Shown: positions 28,999 to 38,912, counted from the stretch's first letter. The stretch: DNA of 64,000 nt from Pseudomonas baltica (GCF_031880315.1 NZ_CP134771.1:2232001-2296000), one strand, 5' to 3'. Notes: generated from the letters alone by a model not told the origin. Numbers and translations: made by a program.

Positions 28999-29771
28999 GT
29001 GGGCCACGGCGGATCTGGCTGACCGGCGCCAGCAGCGGCCTGGGCTATGAACTGGCACTGCAGTTGCTGAGCCAGGGCCATCGTCTGGCTGTCAGCGCAC
29101 GCACCCTGGAACCCTTGCAAGCACTGGAATTGCGTTTCCCTGGCCAGGTGCTGCTGGTACCCGGCGACCTGGCCGACGCCCAGCAAGTGCGCGAAATCGG
29201 CATGCGTATCAAGCAGGCCTGGGGCGCCGTCGATCAGGTCATCCTCAACGCCGGCACCTGCGAATACATCGACGTGCGCCAATTCGAAGCCGCCATGATC
29301 GAGCGTGTGGTCAAGGCCAACCTGTTCGCCAGCGCCTACTGTGTCGAGGCCGCGCTGCCGCTGTTGCGCAAAGGCGATCAGCCCCATCTGGTCGGTGTCG
29401 CCAGCGCCGTGACCTTCCTGCCGCTGACGCGCTCCGAGGCGTACGGCGCGTCCAAGGCCGGCGTGCGCTATCTTTATGAATCGTTGCGGGTGGATCTGGC
29501 GGCGGAAGGGATCGACGTCACGGTCATCAGCCCCGGCTTCGTCAAGACGCCGCTGACCGACCGCAACGACTTCGCCATGCCGATGATGTGGACGGCGCAA
29601 AAGGCCGCCGACCACATCGCCGCACGCCTGCATAAACGCCCCATGGAAATCGCTTTTCCCTGGCCCTTCATCACTTTTCTCCGAACGCTCGCCTGCCTGC
29701 CAAGAAGGCTGTCATTGCATTTGACCAAGCGGATGGTCCGCGACAACTCCAAGGAATCGGGACAGGCATGA
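28995..29771 (+). CDS. Short-chain dehydrogenase/reductase
   Basis: 258-residue classical SDR. The NAD(P) motif is TGASSGLGYE (10-19), NAG at ILNAGTCEY, and the catalytic Tyr-Lys is EAYGASKAG (about 153-161), with Ser in VGVASAVTF. The C-terminal tail (PWPFITFLRTLACLPRRLSL) is hydrophobic and basic, suggesting membrane association. It overlaps both neighbours by 4 bases (ATGA). Substrate unknown; the neighbours suggest a lipid-derived carbonyl or alcohol. Confidence 0.87.
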   Translation: MSGPRRIWLTGASSGLGYELALQLLSQGHRLAVSARTLEPLQALELRFPGQVLLVPGDLADAQQVREIGMRIKQAWGAVDQVILNAGTCEYIDVRQFEAAMIERVVKANLFASAYCVEAALPLLRKGDQPHLVGVASAVTFLPLTRSEAYGASKAGVRYLYESLRVDLAAEGIDVTVISPGFVKTPLTDRNDFAMPMMWTAQKAADHIAARLHKRPMEIAFPWPFITFLRTLACLPRRLSLHLTKRMVRDNSKESGQA

Positions 29772-31009
29772 AGATCGCAATCATCGGCAGTGGCATCTCG
29801 GGCCTGACCTGCGCTTACCTGCTCAATCGCCAGCACGACATCCAGGTGTTCGAAGCCTCCAGCTGGATCGGTGGGCATACGCACACGGTGGACATCAACG
29901 TGGATGGCCGTGCCTACGCCATCGACACCGGCTTCATCGTCTTCAACGACTGGACCTACCCGCAGTTCATCAAGCTGATGGATCGCCTGGGGGTCACCTC
30001 CAAGCCTACGCAGATGAGTTTTTCGGTGCGTGCACCCGGCCTGGAATACAACGGCAATACCCTCAACAGCCTGTTCGCCCAGCGCAGCAATCTGTTGTCG
30101 CCGGGGTTCTGGGGCATGCTGCGCGACATCCTGCGCTTCAACAAGCAGGCCGTGGAGGACCTTAAGGCGCAGCGCATCGCCGCCGACACCACATTGGGCA
30201 GTTATCTGCAGACCCAAGGCTATGGCACGCGTTTTATCGATCACTACATCGTGCCCATGGGCGCGGCCATCTGGTCAATGTCGCTGACCGAGATGCTCGG
30301 GTTTCCGTTGGCGTTTTTCGTGCGATTCTTCAACAACCACGGGCTACTGTCGGTGACCCATCGACCGCAATGGCGAGTGATCGAAGGCGGCTCCAGTGCC
30401 TACATCAAGCCGCTTACCGCCAGCTTCGCCGAGCGTATTCATACCGATTGCCCGGTGTCCCGTGTCGAACGCGATGACAGCGGCGTGACCGTGCACAGCC
30501 CGCGGGGCAGCGAGCGTTTCGACCAGGTGATTTTCGCCTGCCACAGCGATCAGGCCCTGCATCTGCTGGCCCAGCCCAGCGTCGCAGAGCGGGAAATCCT
30601 CGGCGCCCTGCCCTATGCCGATAATGACGTGGTGCTGCATACCGACACCAGCCGCCTGCCCGAGCGCCCACTGGCCTGGGCCAGCTGGAATTATCGGCTG
30701 GGCGAGCCGGGCCAGCGCCTGGCGGCGGTGACCTACAACATGAACATCCTCCAGGGCATCGACAGCCCCACCACGTTTTGCGTGAGCCTTAACCAGAGCG
30801 AACGTATCGACCCCAGCAAGGTGCTGGCGCGTTACCGCTACGCGCACCCGCAATACAGCCTGGCCGGCGTGACCGCGCAGCAGCGCTGGCGAGAACTGCA
30901 CGGCGAGCAACGCAGCTGGTTCTGTGGCGCCTACTGGGCCAACGGGTTTCATGAAGATGGCGTGGTCAGCGGCCTGCGGGTCGCCCAGGCCTTTGGAGAA
31001 ACCTTGTGA
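29768..31009 (+). CDS. Flavin-containing amine-oxidase-family oxidoreductase
   Basis: 413-residue FAD enzyme. The dinucleotide motif is IIGSGISGLTCAYLLNRQHD (4-23), followed by EASSWIGGHTHTVDINVDG (33-51). The C-terminal FAD contact is WFCGAYWANGFHEDGVVSGL. Members of this branch occur beside cfa-like methyltransferases and DUF1365 genes, and related pairs act on methylated or furan fatty acids in Rhodobacter (UfaM/UfaO/UfaD; from memory). It likely desaturates or oxygenates a membrane fatty acyl chain. It overlaps neighbours by 4 bases on each side. Confidence 0.85.
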   Translation: MKIAIIGSGISGLTCAYLLNRQHDIQVFEASSWIGGHTHTVDINVDGRAYAIDTGFIVFNDWTYPQFIKLMDRLGVTSKPTQMSFSVRAPGLEYNGNTLNSLFAQRSNLLSPGFWGMLRDILRFNKQAVEDLKAQRIAADTTLGSYLQTQGYGTRFIDHYIVPMGAAIWSMSLTEMLGFPLAFFVRFFNNHGLLSVTHRPQWRVIEGGSSAYIKPLTASFAERIHTDCPVSRVERDDSGVTVHSPRGSERFDQVIFACHSDQALHLLAQPSVAEREILGALPYADNDVVLHTDTSRLPERPLAWASWNYRLGEPGQRLAAVTYNMNILQGIDSPTTFCVSLNQSERIDPSKVLARYRYAHPQYSLAGVTAQQRWRELHGEQRSWFCGAYWANGFHEDGVVSGLRVAQAFGETL

Positions 31010-31824
31010 ACAGCGCCTTGTACAGTGGCTGGATCGCCCATCGACGCTTCGTGCCCAAGGGCCATGCGTTTCGTTATCGCATCGGCTTGCTGTACCTGGA
31101 TCTGGATGAACAAGCAGCGGTGCTGGGCCTGTCGCCGCTGGCCGGCTGCGGACGCTTTGCAGCCTTCGGCTTTCGCGAGACCGACTACCTGCGCCAGTAC
31201 ACCCGCGATGGCTGGCGCCTCAGCGATGCCGTGCGCCACGTGGTCGCCGAATCCCTGGGTTTGGCACCCAATGGCAAGATCTGCCTGCTGACCCAGCCAC
31301 GCAGCTGGGGACTGGCGTTCAACCCGGTGAGTTTTTTTTATTGCTTCAACGACCGCGATAACTTGGTGGCGATCGTTTGCGAAGTGACCAACACACCCTG
31401 GCGCGAGCGTTATCACTACGTGCTGCCGGCCAGCGGCGAGGGTCATCAACATGTGGGGGTGGCCAAGGCTTTCCATGTGTCGCCGTTTCTGCCGCGCAAT
31501 CTCGAATACCGCATGAGTTTCAGCCAGCCGGATGAGCGTCTCGGCGTGCACATGGCCGACTGGCAAGGTGACGAAAAGGTTTTTGACGCCACCCTCAACT
31601 TGCACCAACAAGCGCTCAGCCGTAAAACCCTGCACCGTCATTTGCTGCTGTTCCCGTGGATGACTGCCAAAACCTGCGTGTCGATCTACTGGCAAGCCTT
31701 GCGCCTGGCGCTCAAAGGCACGCCGATCTTTGCCCATGAGCCCGCCGAGGGCCAAGTCCGTACTGCCAAGGCCAGCGCGCCACCTACCTCGCCCAGCCCC
31801 CGAAAGGAGCCACGCCATGAATAG
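31006..31824 (+). CDS. DUF1365 domain protein
   Basis: 272-residue protein starting at the GTG at 31006 that overlaps the previous stop. The DUF1365 hallmarks are VPKGHAFRYRIGLLYLDLDE near the start, LLTQPRSWGLAFNPVSFFYC in the middle, and VAKAFHVSPFLPRNLEYRMS later. Function unproven; it is a constant partner of the flavin oxidase and cfa-like methyltransferase. The C-terminal tail (EPAEGQVRTAKASAPPTSPS) is low-complexity and probably disordered. It overlaps the next gene by 8 bases. Confidence 0.87.
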   Translation: MNSALYSGWIAHRRFVPKGHAFRYRIGLLYLDLDEQAAVLGLSPLAGCGRFAAFGFRETDYLRQYTRDGWRLSDAVRHVVAESLGLAPNGKICLLTQPRSWGLAFNPVSFFYCFNDRDNLVAIVCEVTNTPWRERYHYVLPASGEGHQHVGVAKAFHVSPFLPRNLEYRMSFSQPDERLGVHMADWQGDEKVFDATLNLHQQALSRKTLHRHLLLFPWMTAKTCVSIYWQALRLALKGTPIFAHEPAEGQVRTAKASAPPTSPSPRKEPRHE

Positions 31825-33079
31825 TTTTTCGGCCAAAGCCGGTATCAGCACCCATGGCCTGAGCAGCTCGTTGCTGCGCCGCGGCGTGATGCGCCAGTTG
31901 CAGGCGCTCAAGCACGGGCAGCTGATCGTTTTCGAAGGTGGCGAGCGCCTGCTGTTCGGCACGCCTGGCCAAGCGTTGCTGGGGGAAATTCACATTCACG
32001 ACAGCGCGATCTGGGGACTGGTAGCGAGCAACGGCTCGATCGGCGCCGCGGAGGCATTCATCCACGGTTACTGGACCACGCCGGACCTGACTGCGGTGAT
32101 TCGCGTATTTGTCAGCAATCTCGACGTGCTCGATGCCATGGAGCAGGGCCTGGCGCGCATCAGCCGGCCACTGGTCAAGGGCCTGCATTGGCTCAACCGC
32201 AACACCCGCAAGGGCTCGAAGAAGAATATCGAGGCCCATTACGATCTCGGCAACGATCTGTTCGAGCAGTTTCTCGACCCGACCATGATGTATTCGGCCG
32301 CGCAGTTCAGCAGCCCCGACGACACTCTGGAACAGGCGCAGTTGAACAAGTTGCAGCGCATCTGCCAGAAACTCGCCCTGACTGCCGACGACCACCTGCT
32401 GGAAATCGGTACCGGCTGGGGCAGCATGGCGTTGTACGCGGCGCAGCATTACGGCTGCCGAGTGACCACCACGACGCTGTCCAACGAACAGTTCGCCTAC
32501 ACTCGCCAGCGCATCGATGAAGCGGGCCTGGGCGATCGCGTGACCTTGTTGCTGCAGGATTATCGCGACCTTGAAGGACTTTACAACAAGCTGGTATCGA
32601 TCGAGATGATCGAGGCGGTGGGCCATCGCTTCTTGCCGACCTACTTTCGCAAATGCGCCGAATTGCTGACTGACGACGGGGTGATGCTGATCCAGGCCAT
32701 CACCATCCGCGACCAGCGCTACGAGCAGGCCAAGCGCAATGTCGACTTTATCCAGCGCTACATATTCCCCGGCGGCGCCCTGCCATCAGTGCAGAAGATG
32801 CTGCATATCGTCGGCAAAGACACCGACATGAATCTGCTGCATATGGAGGATTTCGGCCTGCACTATGCGCGGACCTTGCGCCTGTGGCACGACAACTTCC
32901 GCCTGGCCCACGGGCGCCTGCGCGAGTTGGGTTATGACGAGTATTTTCTGCGTTTGTGGGAGTTTTACCTGTGCTACTGCGAGGGCGGTTTTCTGGAGCG
33001 CACCATCGGTACGGCGCAGTTACTGTTCGCCAAACCACAGGCGCAACCGCAGCCGTTGCTCGGGCGTCTTGGCGCCTGA
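31817..33079 (+). CDS. Cyclopropane-fatty-acid-synthase-family methyltransferase
   Basis: 420-residue SAM-dependent enzyme of the Cfa family, acting on unsaturated acyl chains of membrane phospholipids. I use ATG 31817 (MNSFSAKAG), with AAAGGAGCC 7 bases upstream. It has a lipid-binding N-terminal domain (about 20-130) and the catalytic domain opening KKNIEAHYDLGNDLFEQFLD. The SAM site is LLEIGTGWGSMALYA, followed by VSIEMIEAVGHRF. The product could be a cyclopropane or a methylated (UfaM-like) acyl chain. It overlaps DUF1365 and precedes DUF2878. Confidence 0.88.
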   Translation: MNSFSAKAGISTHGLSSSLLRRGVMRQLQALKHGQLIVFEGGERLLFGTPGQALLGEIHIHDSAIWGLVASNGSIGAAEAFIHGYWTTPDLTAVIRVFVSNLDVLDAMEQGLARISRPLVKGLHWLNRNTRKGSKKNIEAHYDLGNDLFEQFLDPTMMYSAAQFSSPDDTLEQAQLNKLQRICQKLALTADDHLLEIGTGWGSMALYAAQHYGCRVTTTTLSNEQFAYTRQRIDEAGLGDRVTLLLQDYRDLEGLYNKLVSIEMIEAVGHRFLPTYFRKCAELLTDDGVMLIQAITIRDQRYEQAKRNVDFIQRYIFPGGALPSVQKMLHIVGKDTDMNLLHMEDFGLHYARTLRLWHDNFRLAHGRLRELGYDEYFLRLWEFYLCYCEGGFLERTIGTAQLLFAKPQAQPQPLLGRLGA

Positions 33080-33081
33080 AG

Positions 33082-33564
33082 GTGTTCAGCAAGCTGGCCA
33101 ATGCGCTGCTGTTTCAGGCGGGCTGGTTCCTCTGCGTGTTGGGGGGCAACAGTCTATGGTTGCTCGGGGCCTTGGCCATACTGCTGGGGCATCTGACCTG
33201 GTACCGCGCGTGGAAGAGTGAGGGGCGGCTGATGCTGCTGGCCTTCGTGCTGGGCGCGCTGGTGGATGGGCAGTTGCGGGTGATGGGCGTACTGACCTTT
33301 GCCGAACCAGGGTTTCTGGCGCCGGTGTGGATGGGGTTGTTGTGGCCGTTGCTGGCGATGACGCTGGGGCACTGCCTGGCATGGACCGCGCGGCCGTTGT
33401 GGCTCGCGGCTGCGCTAGGGGCAGTGTCGGGCCCGTTGTCGTATTACGCCGGGGCGAAGCTGGCGGGCGTGGGGATGCCGCTTGGTCTGGCTACGACCCT
33501 GGCGATCCTGGCGGCCATCTGGGCGGTGGTGTTTCCGCTGCTGCATCGGCTGGTGCGGATTTGA
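33082..33564 (+). CDS. DUF2878 membrane protein
   Basis: 160-residue inner-membrane protein with about five hydrophobic helices, beginning VFSKLANALLFQAGWFLCVL. I use GTG 33082, two bases after the methyltransferase stop; there is no ATG in a sensible place. The pattern is DUF2878, and DUF2878 genes regularly close operons with cfa-like, DUF1365 and flavin oxidase genes. Last gene of the nine-gene operon. Function unknown. Confidence 0.8.
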   Translation: MFSKLANALLFQAGWFLCVLGGNSLWLLGALAILLGHLTWYRAWKSEGRLMLLAFVLGALVDGQLRVMGVLTFAEPGFLAPVWMGLLWPLLAMTLGHCLAWTARPLWLAAALGAVSGPLSYYAGAKLAGVGMPLGLATTLAILAAIWAVVFPLLHRLVRI

Positions 33565-33641
33565 GCGGGGCTTTCTTGGGTATTCTTGGCGTTTGTTGCG
33601 GGGGGCCAAGGGCTTGGTGGTGGGACTGATGGGTGTGTTCA

Positions 33642-33859
33642 GGCCCTGCTTGCGCTCCAGCCTGGGCGGCGCCCCACATTGGCCCCTCGCTGACGCTCGG
33701 GGTACCCGCGGTCACGCACCTGAAGAGGTGGCACGCCGCACACGGGCCATCCATGGCCCAATGCGGCTCACCCGGCATCCTGCCGGGTGGCCACCTCTTC
33801 AGGCGCCTGACCACGGCCTGCTGGAGGGGCGCCGCCCAGGCTGGAGCGCAAGCAGGGCC
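33642..33859. repeat. Large nested palindromic element 1
   Basis: The outer arms 33642-33675 and 33826-33859 are perfect 34-bp inverted repeats. Inside lies a second pair, CCTGAAGAGGTGGC (33719-33732) with GCCACCTCTTCAGG (33790-33803). The centre has GGGCCATCCATGGCCC and CCCGGCATCCTGCCGGG. It also contains an unpaired segment (about 33678-33710, starting ATTGGCCC) that recurs, inverted, in element 2. No open frame in it looks coding. Confidence 0.75.
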
Positions 33860-33927
33860 AGCCGAAAAGTGAGGCGCCACCACCAAGGCCTTTAAAGCTC
33901 GACAGCCACCACAAATGTCACTGTTCT

Positions 33928-34142
33928 GCTTTCGAGCCGGCCTTGGGGGCGCGGCCCCTTCCAGCAGGCCGCGTGGAGGTACGCTTGCGCAGGGATGGCC
34001 GGCATGGATGCCGGCTAAGCCCCGTTGGGCCACGGAAGGCCCATCGGGGCGTGCCCTGCGCAAGCGTGCCTCCACGCGGGAACCCTGAGCCAAAGCGAAG
34101 GGCCAATGGCGGGGGCCGCGACCCCAAGGCCGGCTCGAAAGC
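33928..34142. repeat. Large nested palindromic element 2, related to element 1 but inverted
   Basis: The outer arms 33928-33958 and 34112-34142 are 31-bp inverted repeats with one mismatch. The inner arms CCGCGTGGAGG..CGCTTGCGCAGGG and CCCTGCGCAAGCG..CCTCCACGCGG flank a centre with GGCCGGCATGGATGCCGGC-type symmetry. The segment about 34077-34109, read on the minus strand, matches 27 of 33 bases of the ATTGGCCC segment in element 1. It ends about 40 bp before the murI stop. Confidence 0.72.
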
Positions 34143-34180
34143 GGAACCTCCCTAATGCCAAGAGCCCGACGATAAGCCTC

Positions 34181-34984
34181 TCAAGCCGTAAACCACTGCG
34201 CGACCGTACCGCCCCCCTGCCACAACACCGGCAGGATCGACTCGAACTGCTTCGGATCGCCGCTGGTCCAGAATCTCGTCGCCTGCGCCGGACCTGAGGC
34301 CAACAGATCATCCTGCACCAACAACCGCTGCAGCTGCCGCGCCACCGCAGCACCGGTATCGATCAAACTCACATCCGCCGGCACCATCTCGCTCAGCAGC
34401 GGCCGCAAGAACGGATAGTGGGTACAGCCCAGAATCACCGTATCGCAACCTGCCTCCAGCAACGGCGCCACGTATCCCTGCAACAGCTGGCGCAATACCG
34501 GGCTGTGCAAATCGCCGGTCTCGATCAATTCCACCAGCCCCGGGCAGGGTTGGGTGATCACCCGCACGTCATTGGCGAAACGATCGAGCAAGGCCGCGAA
34601 CTTGGCGCTCTGCAGGGTGCCGGTGGTAGCCAGCACGCCGACCACACCACTGCGAGTCGCAGCCGCCGCCGGTTTGACTGCCGGCTCCATGCCCACCAAG
34701 GGCCACTGTGGATAAGTGCGGCGCAGATCGGCCATCGCCGCCACCGTAGCGGTATTGCACGCGACCACCAGCGCCTTGGCACCCTGACTGTGGAAAAACT
34801 CGGCCACCTGATGGCAGCGTTCGCGGATGAATTCCGGGCTCTTCTCGCCATAGGGAATATGGCCGCCATCGGCCACATACAGCAGCGATTCGGCCGGTAG
34901 CAATTGGCGGATTTCGGCCAGTACCGACAGGCCGCCGACACCGGAGTCGAACACGCCGACCGGCGCCTGCGCAGCCTCAGCCAT
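34181..34984 (-). CDS. murI: Glutamate racemase
   Basis: 267-residue enzyme making D-glutamate for peptidoglycan. I start at ATG 34984 ([20 protein letters not shown]), since the upstream extension overlaps moeB. The two catalytic cysteines are in [10 protein letters not shown] (about 72-81) and [10 protein letters not shown] (about 183-192). [10 protein letters not shown] is the family N-terminal signature. Its start overlaps the end of moeB by 8 bases, in the prfA-prmC-moeB-murI operon. Confidence 0.95.
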   Translation of the reverse strand: MAEAAQAPVGVFDSGVGGLSVLAEIRQLLPAESLLYVADGGHIPYGEKSPEFIRERCHQVAEFFHSQGAKALVVACNTATVAAMADLRRTYPQWPLVGMEPAVKPAAAATRSGVVGVLATTGTLQSAKFAALLDRFANDVRVITQPCPGLVELIETGDLHSPVLRQLLQGYVAPLLEAGCDTVILGCTHYPFLRPLLSEMVPADVSLIDTGAAVARQLQRLLVQDDLLASGPAQATRFWTSGDPKQFESILPVLWQGGGTVAQWFTA

Positions 34985-35732
34985 GGCGCCCTGCGCAGAC
35001 GGCACAGACGGGATCGCGCTTGACCCGCAACTCGCGAAACCGCGAACCCAGTGCATCGATCAACAGCAACCGTCCCACCAGTGGCTCGCCGAAACCGGCC
35101 AGCAGCTTCAAGGCTTCCAGCGCCTGCAGGCTGCCCACCAAACCTACCAGCGGGCCCACCACGCCGGCCTCGCTGCAGGTCAGTTCGGCCTCGCTGCCGT
35201 GCCCGTACAAGCAGTGGTAGCAAGGGCTCGCGGCATCGCGCGGGTCGAATACCGACAGCTGCCCTTCGAGGCGAATCGCCGCGCCGCTGACCAGCGGTTT
35301 GCCGGCGGCCACACACGCGGCGTTGACCGCCTCGCGCGTGGCGAAATTGTCCGAGCAATCGAGCACCAGATCCACCGCCGCAACCGCTGCCGCCAAGGAG
35401 TCTTCATCCAGCGCCGCGCGATGGGCCACCAGGCGAATCTGCGGATTGATCGCGCCCAGGCGTTGCAGGGCCGAGTCGACCTTGCTCAGGCCGACACTGG
35501 CGGTGTCATGCAGCACCTGGCGTTGCAGGTTGGTCAGATCGACGGTATCGAAATCGGCCAGGTGCAACTCGCCCACGCCCGCAGCAGCCAGGTACAGCGC
35601 CACCGGCGAGCCCAGCCCGCCCAAACCGACGATCAGCGCGCGGCTGGCGCCCAGGCGCAACTGCCCGTCGACATCGATCTGCGGTAACAGAATCTGCCGG
35701 CTGTAGCGCAGCAGGTCATCGTCACTCAGCAC
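34977..35732 (-). CDS. moeB: Molybdopterin-synthase adenylyltransferase MoeB
   Basis: 251-residue E1-like enzyme adenylating the C-terminus of MoaD for molybdenum cofactor synthesis. I use GTG 35732, giving (M)[12 protein letters not shown], the normal family start; the ATG-initiated frame is 15 codons longer. The ATP site is [11 protein letters not shown] (about 35-45), and zinc ligands are CYHC (about 171-174) and CAVC (about 243-246). It overlaps prmC by 11 bases. It might also serve ThiS-type carriers. Confidence 0.92.
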   Translation of the reverse strand: MLSDDDLLRYSRQILLPQIDVDGQLRLGASRALIVGLGGLGSPVALYLAAAGVGELHLADFDTVDLTNLQRQVLHDTASVGLSKVDSALQRLGAINPQIRLVAHRAALDEDSLAAAVAAVDLVLDCSDNFATREAVNAACVAAGKPLVSGAAIRLEGQLSVFDPRDAASPCYHCLYGHGSEAELTCSEAGVVGPLVGLVGSLQALEALKLLAGFGEPLVGRLLLIDALGSRFRELRVKRDPVCAVCAGRHG

Positions 35733-36555
35733 AAAGACGGCCAAGGGTGATGCGCTCGTGGCCGCCGAGGTCTTCACGGCTCTCGATCTGTTCGAAATCG
35801 TGCTTGGCCAGCAGCTCGCGCACAGCCGCCGCTTGATCGTAGCCGTGCTCCAGCAGCAACCAGCCGCGTGGATTAAGGTACTCGGGGGCCTGGGCGATGA
35901 TCAGTTTCAGGTCATCGAGGCCGTCGCGCCCGGCCACCAGCGCACTGCTGGGCTCGAAACGCACATCGCCGGCGCTCAGATGCGGGTCGGCATCGGCGAT
36001 GTAGGGCGGATTGCTGACGATCAGATCGAAGCGCTCACCGGCCACGGCGCTGAACCAGTGGCTGGCCAGAATCCGCGCGTTATCCACACGCAGGCGCTGG
36101 CGATTGCGCTCAGCCAAGGCCACAGCCTCATCAATGCGGTCGACGCCGGTCACCTGCCATTCGCGACGCTCCGAGGCCAGCGCCAAGGCGATCGCTCCGG
36201 AACCGGTGCCCAGATCCAGCACGCGTGAAGCAGTCAGCGGCAGCAGCGCCAAGGCCGCTTCCACCAGCATCTCGGTTTCCGGACGCGGGATCAGCGTGTG
36301 CGGGGCAACTTCCAGGTCCAGGCTCCAGAAACCCTGAGAACCCAGAATGTACGCCACCGGCTCGCCTTCCCGGCGGCGCTGCAGGTTGGCGACGAAGGCC
36401 TTGGCTGCCTCGGTGGGCACGATGCGCTCCGGCCAGGTATGCAAAAAGCTGCGCGACTTGCCCAAGGCAGCGGCAAGCAGCAACTCGGCATCGAGGCGAG
36501 CGGTAGGCGAGTCAGGGAGCAAAGCCTCCCGGAGCAGGCTGGCAATAATGGTCAT
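35722..36555 (-). CDS. prmC: Release factor glutamine methyltransferase PrmC
   Basis: 277-residue SAM-dependent enzyme methylating the Gln of the GGQ motif in RF1 and RF2. The SAM site is VLDLGTGSGAIALALASE (about 112-129), and the substrate motif SNPPYIAD is at about 180-187. TLIPRPETEMLVE precedes it, as in the family. It starts immediately after prfA, its substrate gene (stop and start are adjacent), the classic prfA-prmC pair. Confidence 0.95.
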   Translation of the reverse strand: MTIIASLLREALLPDSPTARLDAELLLAAALGKSRSFLHTWPERIVPTEAAKAFVANLQRRREGEPVAYILGSQGFWSLDLEVAPHTLIPRPETEMLVEAALALLPLTASRVLDLGTGSGAIALALASERREWQVTGVDRIDEAVALAERNRQRLRVDNARILASHWFSAVAGERFDLIVSNPPYIADADPHLSAGDVRFEPSSALVAGRDGLDDLKLIIAQAPEYLNPRGWLLLEHGYDQAAAVRELLAKHDFEQIESREDLGGHERITLGRLCAE

Positions 36556-37638
36556 TTATTCACCCAAGGCGGCCAGTTGATCGGCCTGGTATTCCGTCAG
36601 TAGCGGCTCGATGACGGCATCGACGCCGCCAGCGAGTATTTCATCCAGCGCATACAGGGTCAGGTTGACGCGGTGATCGGTCACCCGCCCTTGTGCGAAG
36701 TTGTAGGTACGAATGCGCTCGGAGCGATCGCCCGAGCCCACCAGCAGTTTACGCTCGCTGGCGATGGCATTGGCTGCGGCGCTGGTCTGCACATCGTTGA
36801 GCTTGGCCGCCAGCCACGACATCGCACGGGCTTTGTTCTTGTGCTGGGAGCGTTCTTCCTGGCACTCCGCGACCATGCCGGTCGGCAAGTGGGTGATCCG
36901 CACCGCCGAGTCGGTCTTGTTGATGTGCTGCCCGCCAGCGCCGGACGCCCGGTAAGTGTCGATGCGCAGATCGGCCGGGTTGATCTCGATGGCCACGTGC
37001 TCATCGGGTTCGGGCAACACCGCCACGGTACAGGCCGAGGTGTGGATACGGCCTTGCGATTCGGTCTCGGGTACGCGCTGCACGCGGTGGGCGCCGGATT
37101 CGAACTTGAGCTTGCCGTAGACGTTGTCGCCTTCGACCCGAGCGATGACTTCTTTATAGCCGCCGTGCTCGCCCTCGTTCTCGGACAGGATCTCCACCCG
37201 CCAGCCCTTGCGCTCGGCATAGCGCGAGTACATGCGAAACAGATCGCCGGAGAAGATCGCCGCCTCGTCGCCACCGGTGCCCGCGCGGATTTCAAGGAAC
37301 ACGTTGCGCCCATCGTTAGGGTCCTTGGGCAGCAGCATGCGCTGCAGCTGGCCCTCGATGGCGGCGATCGCCTCCTTGGCATCGCGCACTTCCTCGACCG
37401 CCATCTCGCGCATGTCCGGATCGCTGTCCTTGAGCAGCGCCTGGGCGCCCTCGAGGTCGGCCTGGACCTTGAGCCACTGGCCATACGTCGCCGCCACCGG
37501 CTCGACTTCGGCGTATTCCTTGGAATAGGCGCGGAACCGCCCCTGATCGGCGATGACTTCGCCATCACCCAGCAAGGCGGTCAATTCCTCGAATCGGTCC
37601 TGGAGGATGTCCAGTTTGTTCAGCAGCGACGCTTTCAT
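36556..37638 (-). CDS. prfA: Peptide chain release factor 1
   Basis: 360-residue RF1, reading UAA and UAG stop codons. The catalytic GAGGQHIN motif is at about residues 229-236, and [20 protein letters not shown] opens domain 2. [18 protein letters not shown] is near the C-terminus. It overlaps hemA by 4 bases (ATGA), the common hemA-prfA-prmC arrangement of gammaproteobacteria. Confidence 0.97.
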   Translation of the reverse strand: MKASLLNKLDILQDRFEELTALLGDGEVIADQGRFRAYSKEYAEVEPVAATYGQWLKVQADLEGAQALLKDSDPDMREMAVEEVRDAKEAIAAIEGQLQRMLLPKDPNDGRNVFLEIRAGTGGDEAAIFSGDLFRMYSRYAERKGWRVEILSENEGEHGGYKEVIARVEGDNVYGKLKFESGAHRVQRVPETESQGRIHTSACTVAVLPEPDEHVAIEINPADLRIDTYRASGAGGQHINKTDSAVRITHLPTGMVAECQEERSQHKNKARAMSWLAAKLNDVQTSAAANAIASERKLLVGSGDRSERIRTYNFAQGRVTDHRVNLTLYALDEILAGGVDAVIEPLLTEYQADQLAALGE

Positions 37639-38912
37639 TGCAGGGGTTTATCCGTGGAGCCCTCATTGAGGGCAAAGAGTTCTTGAGCCATGGCCAGCGC
37701 ATCGACGCGGCCCTCGGCGGAAAGCTTCTTGAGCTGCACGCTCGGAGCATGCAGCAACTTGTTGGTCAGGCCGCGGGCCAGTTGCACCAGTACGTCTTCG
37801 GCGTTGGCGCCGTTGGCCAACAGGCGCTGGGCCTTTTGCAGTTCTTCGTCACGCAAGCGCTCGCCTTGCTGACGGTAGGCGCGCAGCACATCGACGGCCG
37901 CCAGTTCGCGCAGGCGCAGCATGAACTCGTCGGCGCCGGTCGTCACCAGCCCTTCGGCGGCCTGGGCAGCACCTTGGCGGCTCTTGAGGTTTTCAGCGAC
38001 GACTTCGTGCAGGTCGTCGACCGAATACAGGTAAACGTCGTCCAGCTCGCCGACTTCCGGCTCGATATCCCGCGGCACGGCGATGTCGACCATGAAGATC
38101 GGCTTGTGCTTGCGCAGCTTCAGCGCGCTCTCTACCGCACCCTTGCCGAGGATCGGCAACTGGCTGGCAGTCGAGCTGATGACGATGTCGCTGTTGACCA
38201 GCTCGGCCGGGATATCCGAGAGCAGCACCGCATGGGCGCCGAACTGTGCGGCCAGGGTGCTGGCGCGTTCCAACGTGCGGTTGGCGACGACGATGCGCTT
38301 GACGCCTTGCTCGTGCAAGTGGCGCGCGACCAGGGTGATGGTTTCGCCCGCGCCGATCAACAACGCCTGGCTGCGCTGCAAATCGCTAAAGATCTGCTTG
38401 GCCAGGCTCACAGCGGCAAACGCCACCGACACCGGGTTTTCGCCGATGGCGGTGTCGGTACGCACCTGCTTGGCCGCGCTGAAGGTGGCCTGGAACAAGC
38501 GCCCCAGCAACGGGCCGATGGTGCCGGCCTCGCGCGCCACGGCGTAAGCGGATTTCATCTGGCCGAGAATCTGTGGCTCGCCCAGCACCAGCGAATCGAG
38601 CCCGGAAGCGACGCGCATCATGTGACGAACTGCCGCATCTTCTTCATGGATATAAGCGCTGGAACGCAGCTCATCGAGGCTCAACTTGTGATATTCGGCC
38701 AGCCACTGGAGGATTGCCTCCGCAGATAGCTGGTCGTGCTCGATGTACAGCTCGCTGCGATTGCAGGTCGACAGAATCGCGGCTTCACGACTGTGGGTCA
38801 CCCGACACAGCTGCTGCAGGGCCTCTACCAGCTGCTCAGGGGTAAATGCCACGCGCTCGCGCACGTCTACCGAAGCAGTCTTATGGTTGATACCGAGGGC
38901 AAGAAAGGCCAT
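37635..38912 (-). CDS. hemA: Glutamyl-tRNA reductase
   Basis: 425-residue NADPH-dependent enzyme reducing glutamyl-tRNA(Glu) to glutamate semialdehyde, the first committed step of C5 heme synthesis. The nucleophilic Cys50 lies in [31 protein letters not shown] is the second family signature, and [12 protein letters not shown] NADPH motif appears as [16 protein letters not shown]. It is divergent from the TPR lipoprotein gene and first of the hemA-prfA-prmC-moeB-murI operon. Confidence 0.96.
   Translation of the reverse strand: MAFLALGINHKTASVDVRERVAFTPEQLVEALQQLCRVTHSREAAILSTCNRSELYIEHDQLSAEAILQWLAEYHKLSLDELRSSAYIHEEDAAVRHMMRVASGLDSLVLGEPQILGQMKSAYAVAREAGTIGPLLGRLFQATFSAAKQVRTDTAIGENPVSVAFAAVSLAKQIFSDLQRSQALLIGAGETITLVARHLHEQGVKRIVVANRTLERASTLAAQFGAHAVLLSDIPAELVNSDIVISSTASQLPILGKGAVESALKLRKHKPIFMVDIAVPRDIEPEVGELDDVYLYSVDDLHEVVAENLKSRQGAAQAAEGLVTTGADEFMLRLRELAAVDVLRAYRQQGERLRDEELQKAQRLLANGANAEDVLVQLARGLTNKLLHAPSVQLKKLSAEGRVDALAMAQELFALNEGSTDKPLQ

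Noticed and set aside
33633..34155. Several short open frames over the palindromic elements
   Set aside because: They read the palindrome arms, giving mirror-like sequences in both directions; the structure, not coding, explains them.
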